Assembly (NCBI GenBank): GCA_002371135.1
Contig: DFGB01000001.1
Span: 63,542-69,953, forward strand
DNA length: 6,412 nt
Direction: 5' to 3'
Origin: Verrucomicrobia bacterium UBA3761
Lineage (GTDB): Bacteria; Verrucomicrobiota; Kiritimatiellia; RFP12; UBA1067
The position numbers and the translations under genes are program-made. Numbering within the stretch: position 1 is the stretch's first letter; the number at the start of each line of letters is the position of its first letter. The notes beneath the pieces were generated by a model. The model was not told the origin of the DNA. It worked only from the letters and a program-made list of their open reading frames with translations, and ran no database searches. Positions 1-6,412 of this stretch are shown piece by piece.

Positions 1-1950
1 CTGCGTCCGGGCCCGTATACATGCGCGGAATGGGAATTCGGAGGGCTCCCGTGGTGGCTGCTGAAGGCGGACGGAATACGCCTCAGGTCGCGCGACGCGC
101 GGTATCTAGAGCCGGCCAAGGCGTATTTGCGGCGCGTGGGCGAGGAGCTTTCGCCGCTTCAGATTACGCGCGGCGGCCCGATTTTGATGGTGCAGGACGA
201 GAATGAATACGGGTTCTTCGGCGACGACGCGCAGTATATTCGCGAGCTATACGAGACGCTGCGCGAGGCCGGGTTCGACGTGCCGGTTTTCACATGCAAC
301 GCCGTGACGCTGCTGGGCAAGGGCGACATTCCGGAAGTCTTCAAAGTCGTGAACTTCGGAGCGAATCCGGCGAACGGTTTCGCAAAACTCCGCGCGCTTC
401 AGCCCAAGGGGCCGCTCATGTGCGGCGAATACTACCCGGCGTGGTTCGACTCGTGGGGGCAGCGTCATCATACCAAGAGCGCGCAGAAGATGCTCGACGA
501 TATCGACTACATGCTCTCCGCGGGAGGGTCGTTTTCGCTTTACATGGCGCATGGCGGGACGTCGTTCGGCTGGTGGGCGGGTTGCAATTCGCCGTTTCAG
601 CCGCAGACTTCCAGCTACGACTATGAAGCGCCGATCGACGAGCAGGGGCGCACGACGCCCAAGTTCTTCGCTCTGCGCGAGTTGCTGAAGAAATACATGA
701 GCGAAGCGGAACTCGCCGCGCTGCCGGAGCCGCCGGCGCCGATTCCCCTCCAGGCCTTCACGTCCGACGCAGAGGCCGAAGTTCTCGCGGCCGCGCCTTC
801 GCAGGAGACTGCAAAAATTCTGGAGGCTCCGGCGGCGATGGAAACGCTCGGCCGCGGCTATGGCGCTGTTTCGTACACGACCAAGCTGAACGGCAGGGGC
901 GGCGTCCTCAAGGCGCCCAATGTGCGCGACCAGGCGGCGGTGTTCGTGGATGGCGAGGCGGCGGGCTTCCTCGATCGCCGTTTCCCGACGCTCGGCGTCA
1001 AGGTGGCGCCGGGCTCAAGCAAGCTCGAAATCATCGTCACCCACATGAGCCGCTACAACTTCGGCCCGGCAATGAACAACTCCCGCAAGGGGTTGCTGGC
1101 GCCTGTCACGCTCGACGGAGAAGAGTTGAAGGGTTGGAATTACGGTTTCATCGAAATACCTGCGACGCCCCTTGTTCCGGTTCCGGATGCGGCGACGCGG
1201 CCGTGCGTCTTCAAGCGTTTCAAGGTCGACGCGCCTTCCGCCGCCGACACCTGGCTGCTCGTGCGCGGCTGGACGAAAGGGCACGTCTGGGTGAACGGAC
1301 ATCCCCTCGGGCGTTTCTGGGGCATCGGCCCCACGCAGACGATGTTCGTGCCCGGCTGCTGGCTCGAAGAAGGGGAGAATGAATTCCTCGTCTGGGATTT
1401 CGCGGGCGATGTGCCTGTGAAGGGGTTGACGTTCGTCGATACGCCCGTCCTTGACGAGCTGCATCCTGAGTGCGACTTCGTTTCCATGCCCAAGCGCGAA
1501 TCGGCGCCGTTCACGCCGCCGGAGACGCCGGCCGCAAGCGGCGAATTCCAGGACGATCCCGCAGCGCAGGAGGCGAGGCTCGCCGCGCCGCGCAAGGCGC
1601 GCCGTTTCGCGTTTGTGATCGACACTTCGTGGCCCGACGCCAAGGACCTCGCCTCGATCGCCGAATTCGACATTATCGACTCCAAGGGCGCGAGCGTTCC
1701 GCACGACAAGTGGAAATTCGTATCCGTCTCCAGCGAAGAGACCGCGCGCGAAGACAACGCCGCCGAGAACGCCATCGACGGGCAGATTTCGAATTTCTGG
1801 CATTCGAAGTGGTCCGACGGACGCGCCCAGGCTCCGCACTATCTCGTCATCGACATGGGCGAAGAGGTGGAAGTGGCCGGTTTCCGCTACACTCCGCGCC
1901 AGAACATGCGCAACGGCCGCGTGCGTCGCTGGAGGTTTTATATAAAGTAG
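1..1950 (+). CDS. GH35 beta-galactosidase, 5'-partial, with a shortened C-terminal F5/8 type C domain
   Basis: Frame 1 is open from the window edge to a TAG, giving 649 visible residues; roughly the first 100 residues of a GH35 enzyme lie outside. Family marks are RPGPYTCAEWEFGGLP (visible residues 2-17), QDENEYG with the expected acid/base Glu69, GEYYPAWFDSWG with the expected nucleophile Glu143, and GGTSFGWW near residue 185. The barrel is followed by GH35 beta-sandwich domains, including VNGHPLGRFWGIGPTQT (about 430-447). The last ~80 residues (AENAIDG, FWHSKWSD, PHYLVIDMG, GFRYTPRQ) match the first half of a discoidin/CBM32 carbohydrate-binding domain, but the protein stops at RRWRFYIK, about 60-70 residues short of a full domain. 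Predicted role: hydrolysis of terminal beta-galactosides on plant or host glycans, probably secreted; the N-terminus that would show export is not visible. It ends 8 bp before the aro genes with no terminator between. Confidence 0.93.
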   Translation: MRPGPYTCAEWEFGGLPWWLLKADGIRLRSRDARYLEPAKAYLRRVGEELSPLQITRGGPILMVQDENEYGFFGDDAQYIRELYETLREAGFDVPVFTCNAVTLLGKGDIPEVFKVVNFGANPANGFAKLRALQPKGPLMCGEYYPAWFDSWGQRHHTKSAQKMLDDIDYMLSAGGSFSLYMAHGGTSFGWWAGCNSPFQPQTSSYDYEAPIDEQGRTTPKFFALRELLKKYMSEAELAALPEPPAPIPLQAFTSDAEAEVLAAAPSQETAKILEAPAAMETLGRGYGAVSYTTKLNGRGGVLKAPNVRDQAAVFVDGEAAGFLDRRFPTLGVKVAPGSSKLEIIVTHMSRYNFGPAMNNSRKGLLAPVTLDGEELKGWNYGFIEIPATPLVPVPDAATRPCVFKRFKVDAPSAADTWLLVRGWTKGHVWVNGHPLGRFWGIGPTQTMFVPGCWLEEGENEFLVWDFAGDVPVKGLTFVDTPVLDELHPECDFVSMPKRESAPFTPPETPAASGEFQDDPAAQEARLAAPRKARRFAFVIDTSWPDAKDLASIAEFDIIDSKGASVPHDKWKFVSVSSEETAREDNAAENAIDGQISNFWHSKWSDGRAQAPHYLVIDMGEEVEVAGFRYTPRQNMRNGRVRRWRFYIK

Positions 1951-1954
1951 GAAG
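1949..1954 (+). promoter_or_regulatory. Ribosome binding site of aroC-aroB, overlapping the upstream stop codon
   Basis: AGGAAG begins inside the TAG stop codon of the GH35 gene and lies 4 bases before the ATG at 1959. This fixes the aroC-aroB start and suggests translation is coupled to the upstream gene. Confidence 0.6.
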
Positions 1955-1958
1955 AAAG

Positions 1959-3827
1959 ATGAAGCGTTTTTCACTTTCAGTCTACGGTGCGTCGCATGCG
2001 CCGAAGATCGGCATGCGCCTCGAGGGATTCCCGCGCGGCGTGAAGGTGGACATGGCGGCGCTGGAGGCGTTCATGCAACGCCGTGCGCCGGGGCGCGATG
2101 CGCTTTCGACGCCGCGCATGGAGCCCGACAAGCCGGAGTTCATATCCGGCATTCGCGACGGCGTCACGACCGGCGACGCCATCGAAGCCGTGATCCGCAA
2201 CACGGATACGCGCTCGAAGGATTACGAGAAGAGTGTGCCGCGGCCGGGGCACGCCGACTGGCCGAACTGGGTCAAGACCGGCGCGATACCGCCGGGCGGC
2301 GGCGCGAACTCCGGCCGCATGACCGCCCCCATGTGCATCGCGGGCGGCATATGCCTTCAGGAACTCTCCCGCCGCGGCATCGCGGTTTCGACGCGCCTCG
2401 TGCAAGTAGGCGACGCCGCAGCCGCCAAGGCCGAGGGCGATTCCGTCGGCGGGATAATCGAGTGCGAGATAACGGGGCTTGACGCCGGCCTCGGCGGGCC
2501 GATGTTCGACGGCATCGACGGCGCGCTCGCCTACGCGATTTTCGGCATACCCGGCGTCAAGGGCGTCGAATTCGGCTGCGGGTTCAAGGCTGCTTCACTC
2601 AAGGGCAGCGAGAACAACGATGCATTCGTAGTCGAAGACGGCCGCGTGCGCACCGCCACCAACAATCACGGCGGCGTGCTCGGAGGAATGACAAGCGGCA
2701 TGCCGCTCGTATTCCGCGTCGCCCTCAAGCCCACGCCTTCGATCTACAAGCCGCAGAAGAGCGTAGACCTACGCACCATGGAACCGGCGGAACTCGTCGT
2801 GCGCGGCCGCCACGATCCATGCATCGCATACCGCGCGATGCCGGTCGTAGAGGCGCTCGCGGCGCTCGTCGTCATGGACGAAATCGCCTACGCCGAAGGG
2901 ACGGTCAAAATCGGATGCGGTCTCGTGGAGGAAATCGCGTCGCTCGGGCCGTGCGTCATGGATTCCAATGTCGCCCGGCTTTATCCGGAACTCGCGAAAA
3001 ACGCGCTCTATATCATCCCTGCAGGCGAGGAGCACAAGACGCCGGAGACAGTGCGCGCCCTGTGGAGCGCGTTCGCCAAGGCGGGGCTCGGGCGCAAGGA
3101 CCACGTCGTCGCCATCGGCGGCGGAGTGACGGGCGACTTGACTGGCTTCGCCGCCGCCACGTTCATGCGCGGCATAGATTGGATCAACGTCCCCACTTCC
3201 CTCCTTTCAATGATCGATGCATCGTACGGCGGCAAGACGGCGTGTGACCTCGACGAAGGCAAGAATCTCGCGGGGGCGTTCCATCCGCCGCGCGAGGTGA
3301 TAATCGACACCGCCTTCCTCGCCACCCTGCCGCCGTGCGAACTCGCCTGCGGCCGCGCCGAGATGATCAAGCACGAGATAATAGGCGGCCTCGAGCGGAA
3401 TGGCGATTTAGGCGGCATTCCTGCGCCGGAGGACATCAGGCGCAACCTTGCCGTCAAGGTGGGTATCGTCCGCAGCGATCCGTTCGAGAAGACCGGAGAG
3501 CGGATGAAACTCAATGCCGGCCATACGATCGGCCACGCGGTCGAGAAGGCTTCCGGCTATGCGCTGAGCCACGGCGAGGCGGTGGCGATTGGATGCGTCG
3601 AGGAGGCGCGGCTTGCAGAACGCGAAGGCCTGGCCGGGCCAGGATGGGCGGATGAACTCGCATCGCGTTTTGCCGCGGCTGGCCTCCCAGTCGCGCTTCC
3701 AGAGGGGATGACGTTCGATTCGCTCGTCCCGCTCATGCGCGGCGACAAGAAGCGCGAGGGCGGCGGTGTGGTCTTTGCGCTCCCGTGCGGCTGGGGCGAT
3801 GTCAGGGCGTACAATATCAAATTGTGA
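1959..3827 (+). CDS. aroC-aroB: Bifunctional chorismate synthase / 3-dehydroquinate synthase fusion
   Basis: A single 622-residue frame holds two shikimate-pathway enzymes. Residues 1-~308 are chorismate synthase (EPSP to chorismate, reduced FMN dependent): GASH with His13, RPGHAD with His98, GGGANSGRMTAP (113-124), PGVKGVEFGCGF (198-209), NNHGGVLGGMTSGMP (235-249), KPTPSI (257-262) and GRHDPC (283-288). The SGR form in place of the SSARE motif resembles, from memory, short clostridial-type enzymes. Residues ~315-622 are 3-dehydroquinate synthase (DAHP to 3-dehydroquinate, NAD and a divalent metal): IPAGEEHK (353-360), GGGVTGDLTGFAAATFMRG (387-405), MIDASYGGKT (418-427), likely metal ligands Glu468, His522 and His538, and DKK (596-598). 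The junction has almost no linker, and the usual first beta-strand of AroB is missing. Both halves are shorter than typical separate enzymes (about 360 residues each). The ATG is supported by an AGGAAG site and by the expected AroC N-terminus. Confidence 0.95.
   Translation: MKRFSLSVYGASHAPKIGMRLEGFPRGVKVDMAALEAFMQRRAPGRDALSTPRMEPDKPEFISGIRDGVTTGDAIEAVIRNTDTRSKDYEKSVPRPGHADWPNWVKTGAIPPGGGANSGRMTAPMCIAGGICLQELSRRGIAVSTRLVQVGDAAAAKAEGDSVGGIIECEITGLDAGLGGPMFDGIDGALAYAIFGIPGVKGVEFGCGFKAASLKGSENNDAFVVEDGRVRTATNNHGGVLGGMTSGMPLVFRVALKPTPSIYKPQKSVDLRTMEPAELVVRGRHDPCIAYRAMPVVEALAALVVMDEIAYAEGTVKIGCGLVEEIASLGPCVMDSNVARLYPELAKNALYIIPAGEEHKTPETVRALWSAFAKAGLGRKDHVVAIGGGVTGDLTGFAAATFMRGIDWINVPTSLLSMIDASYGGKTACDLDEGKNLAGAFHPPREVIIDTAFLATLPPCELACGRAEMIKHEIIGGLERNGDLGGIPAPEDIRRNLAVKVGIVRSDPFEKTGERMKLNAGHTIGHAVEKASGYALSHGEAVAIGCVEEARLAEREGLAGPGWADELASRFAAAGLPVALPEGMTFDSLVPLMRGDKKREGGGVVFALPCGWGDVRAYNIKL
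3811..3825 (+). other. Small inverted repeat across the aroC-aroB / aroK-aroA junction
   Basis: ACAAT and ATTGT form a perfect 5-bp inverted repeat with a 5-base spacer, immediately before the aroK-aroA ATG and ending in the upstream stop codon. It is an AT-rich patch in GC-rich surroundings. It could form a weak RNA hairpin near the start site, or may only reflect low-GC start-region composition. Confidence 0.3.
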
Positions 3828-3828
3828 C

Positions 3829-5340
<1,512 letters not shown>

Positions 5341-5369
5341 AAACGTGGAATGCCGGGAGAGCAAAAAAC

Positions 5370-5407
5370 GCGGCGCGGTCGCAATTCGACCGAGAGCCGC
5401 TTTTTTT
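5370..5407 (+). terminator. Intrinsic terminator of the aro operon, probably bidirectional
   Basis: The stem GCGGC (5370-5374) pairs with GCCGC (5396-5400), enclosing CGGTCG (5376-5381) paired with CGACCG (5387-5392) around the loop CAATT; the arms are separated by a small internal loop (G against AGA). Seven T follow on the forward strand (5401-5407). Six A at 5363-5368 become a T-run on the reverse strand after the same hairpin, so it can also end reverse-strand transcripts from the tRNA gene. It begins about 30 bp after the aroK-aroA stop. Confidence 0.85.
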
Positions 5408-5421
5408 GGTGTTCCATTCAT

Positions 5422-5497
5422 TGGTGGAGAAGAGGAGATTCGAACTCCCGACCCCCACGTTGCGAACGTGATGCTCTACCAACTGAGCTACTTCCCC
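5422..5497 (-). tRNA. tRNA-Ala, anticodon CGC (reads GCG)
   Basis: The reverse complement folds into a standard 76-base tRNA with the 3' CCA encoded (5422-5424). The acceptor stem is GGGGAAG/CTTCTCC, D-stem GCTC/GAGC, anticodon stem TCACG/CGTGG with loop TTCGCAA, and T-arm GGGAG TTCGAAT CTCCT. The anticodon CGC lies at 5464-5462. The G3-U70 wobble pair, the key alanine identity element, is present and independently supports the anticodon assignment. Wobble pairs also occur at 27-43 and 49-65. It has its own promoter upstream and shares the terminator with the convergent aro operon. Confidence 0.97.
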
Positions 5498-5517
5498 AAT
5501 TCACTGAAACGGCGCAT

Positions 5518-5546
5518 ATTATATCATATTCCCCCATTCCCCGCAA
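5518..5546 (-). promoter_or_regulatory. Sigma-70-type promoter of the tRNA-Ala gene
   Basis: On the reverse strand, TTGCGG (5546-5541) and a perfect TATAAT (5523-5518) are separated by 17 bases. Transcription would start near 5511, about 14 bases before the mature 5' end. The region after the -10 is GC-rich (GCGCC), as in stringently controlled stable-RNA promoters. Confidence 0.75.
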
Positions 5547-5560
5547 GGGGGTATTTTTTT
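5539..5560 (+). terminator. Possible second forward-strand terminator with a GCAA tetraloop
   Basis: CCCC (5539-5542), GCAA (5543-5546) and GGGG (5547-5550) form a short GC hairpin closed by a GNRA tetraloop, followed after GTA by seven T (5554-5560). It points rightward, so it would catch read-through from the aro operon before it runs antisense into the 5608-6225 gene. It overlaps the -35 box of the tRNA promoter. The stem is only four strong pairs, plus a possible T-G pair. Confidence 0.45.
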
Positions 5561-5607
5561 GTTTTGCGTTTTGCTCCGCGCGCCTTTGCGGCGGAAAAGA
5601 GCCTCTT

Positions 5608-6225
5608 TCATTCGGTCGCCTTTATTATTTCGCCGATCGTCTCCACGACGACTTTCGCGTCGTCTTTGTCTACGCCGAGGTTGCGCGCGACGATTGAAAT
5701 GAGGTTTTTGCGGACTTTGGCGTTCAACTCGTCTATTGCTGCGTCGGTCTGGGCCTTGCGCAATGCAATTTCGTCGCGCTCTTCGCGCGTCAAATCGTCC
5801 GCTTCAAGCGCCTCGGCAAGTTCTTCGCTTTCGATTATGCGCTTTTGCAGGCGTTCATGCGAGCGCCTTTCCTGGCGCCCCATCCCGTCGACCTCTATAG
5901 AGGAAAGGAAATCAAGCTTGGCGATGGCCGTGGACAGGCGTTGTTGACGGTCCTCCATCGGGAGCGGCTCGCCGTCTTGGGGTACGTCCGGCGGAGGCAG
6001 GGGCGGGGGCTCGCTCGCCGTGGCTTCGTCCGGGAGCACCTCGCTGTCTCTGGTCGCGTCCGGGAGTGGGGTGCCCGGTGCGGCAGGAATCTGCGCCGTG
6101 GAAACGTATATCTCCGGCGCGTCCTTCGCCGTAAGCGCCGAACGCGGTACGAGCGTGAACCGCAGACAGACGGCGCTGGTCAATGCGCCGAGTACGAACG
6201 CTATAGATAGAGGTACAAGTTTCAT
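5608..6225 (-). CDS. Unrecognised membrane-anchored or exported protein with Pro-rich linker and helical C-terminal half
   Basis: I do not recognise a family. From the ATG at 6225 the protein has 205 residues. An in-frame TTG at 6231 would add two residues, but the ATG fits the promoter position better. Residues ~3-26 (LVPLSIAFVLGALTSAVC onward) are hydrophobic after a single Lys, giving an N-terminal anchor or signal; SAVC does not fit a lipobox. Residues ~43-92 are rich in Pro, Asp and Glu (SEPPPLPPPD), a flexible linker. Residues ~96-205 are charged and helix-prone, with patterns such as RLQKRIIESEELAEALEADD and LTREERDE suggesting coiled coil, and end in a hydrophobic amphipathic segment. 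The layout suits a periplasmic or surface-tethered helical protein. A CpxP/Spy-like helical fold is a loose alternative without firm support. No terminator lies between it and the tRNA gene, so some co-transcription is possible. Confidence 0.7.
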   Translation of the reverse strand: MKLVPLSIAFVLGALTSAVCLRFTLVPRSALTAKDAPEIYVSTAQIPAAPGTPLPDATRDSEVLPDEATASEPPPLPPPDVPQDGEPLPMEDRQQRLSTAIAKLDFLSSIEVDGMGRQERRSHERLQKRIIESEELAEALEADDLTREERDEIALRKAQTDAAIDELNAKVRKNLISIVARNLGVDKDDAKVVVETIGEIIKATE

Positions 6226-6232
6226 GCCCAAT

Positions 6233-6263
6233 ATTATACCATATTTCTGCTATTAAATGTAAA
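6233..6263 (-). promoter_or_regulatory. Extended -10 promoter of the 205-residue protein gene
   Basis: On the reverse strand, TGGTATAAT (6241-6233) is a perfect -10 box with an upstream TG extension. TTTACA (6263-6258) is a good -35 match but the spacer is long (19 bases); the TG extension may make it less important. The expected start point, about 7 bases after the -10, is 6226-6225, the A of the ATG, and there is no Shine-Dalgarno site, so the transcript is predicted to be leaderless. Confidence 0.65.
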
Positions 6264-6345
6264 GCGGGGGATGAAATTCCATCCGCGCTTCCCGAGTCGC
6301 CATGCCCACCGCTTGTCATTACCGCCCCTTGCCGGAGTGTTTCTG

Positions 6346-6411
6346 AAGTGGCAACTGTCACTTTTCAAAGTGATACCTGTGACTTTCCGAAGTGACACCT
6401 GTCGCTTTTGG
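6346..6411. repeat. Three tandem 22-bp palindromic repeats reaching the window edge
   Basis: Units begin at 6346, 6368 and 6390 and abut with no spacer. Fourteen of 22 positions are identical in all three. The core consensus is AAGTGACACCTGTCACTT, an 8-bp inverted repeat (AAGTGACA / TGTCACTT) around two central bases; each unit has one or two arm mismatches. Arms of neighbouring units also match across the junctions (CACTTT-TC-AAAGTG at the first). The array may continue beyond the window. It could be a regulator-binding array, iteron-like sites or a REP-type element; the sequence does not decide. Confidence 0.75.
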
Positions 6412-6412
6412 A

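Noticed and set aside
1931..1947. Internal promoter before aroC-aroB (TATAAA at 1941-1946)
   Set aside because: No acceptable -35 box lies 16-18 bases upstream; the AT-rich bases also encode the FYIK end of the GH35 protein.
1015..1974. Long reverse-strand open frame (about 319 codons) under the GH35 gene
   Set aside because: It is Arg/His-rich, matches no family and lies opposite a clear GH35 sequence; typical antisense shadow in GC-rich DNA.
5575..5607. Terminator just after the 205-residue gene on the reverse strand
   Set aside because: Only weak 4-5 bp stems are found and the following bases on that strand are A-rich, not T-rich.
5345..5947. Forward open frame of about 200 codons running through the terminator, the tRNA and the reverse-strand gene
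   Set aside because: It crosses a certain tRNA and a terminator and gives a Ser/Arg-rich translation with no recognisable features.
5912..6361. Alternative reverse-strand frame of about 149 codons overlapping the 205-residue gene
   Set aside because: It lacks the coherent anchor-linker-helix layout, is Arg-rich, and does not fit the promoter at 6233-6241.
6346..6411. CRISPR array
   Set aside because: The 22-bp units abut without spacers, vary in sequence, and no cas gene is present.

Overview
The window is GC-rich, tightly packed bacterial chromosomal DNA. It has three forward genes with almost no spacing, then a convergent reverse-strand part carrying a tRNA gene and one short envelope-type protein. 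The mix of a GH35/F5-8 C glycoside hydrolase, a compact 'SGR-type' chorismate synthase, consensus-like -10 boxes and a probable leaderless gene suggests a carbohydrate-degrading anaerobe. A PVC-group lineage (Kiritimatiellae/Lentisphaerae type) is my best guess. This is inference from style only, because no taxonomic marker beyond one tRNA is present.

Layout: (1) 1-1950, the 3' part of a GH35 beta-galactosidase gene that is open at the left edge and ends inside what looks like half of a discoidin (F5/8 type C, CBM32-like) domain. (2) 1959-3827, a single reading frame encoding chorismate synthase (AroC) fused directly to 3-dehydroquinate synthase (AroB). (3) 3829-5340, a single reading frame encoding shikimate kinase (AroK) fused to EPSP synthase (AroA), starting one base after the previous stop. 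(4) 5363-5407, an intrinsic terminator that looks bidirectional. (5) 5422-5497, a reverse-strand tRNA-Ala(CGC) with its own consensus-like promoter, overlapped by a second, forward-oriented terminator-like hairpin. (6) 5608-6225, a reverse-strand protein of about 205 residues with an N-terminal hydrophobic anchor, a Pro/Glu/Asp-rich linker and a helical, charged C-terminal half. Its extended -10 promoter sits so close to the ATG that the mRNA is predicted to be leaderless. (7) 6346-6411, three contiguous 22-bp palindromic repeats running into the right edge.

The main interest is the pair of fusions. Four of the seven shikimate-pathway enzymes (steps 2, 5, 6 and 7) are carried on two polypeptides in one apparent operon. 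This recalls the eukaryotic AROM pentafunctional protein but uses a different domain combination: it includes chorismate synthase, which AROM lacks, and omits AroD and AroE. All four domains keep recognisable catalytic motifs but are shorter than textbook versions. DAHP synthase, dehydroquinase and shikimate dehydrogenase are not in the window and must be encoded elsewhere if the pathway is complete.
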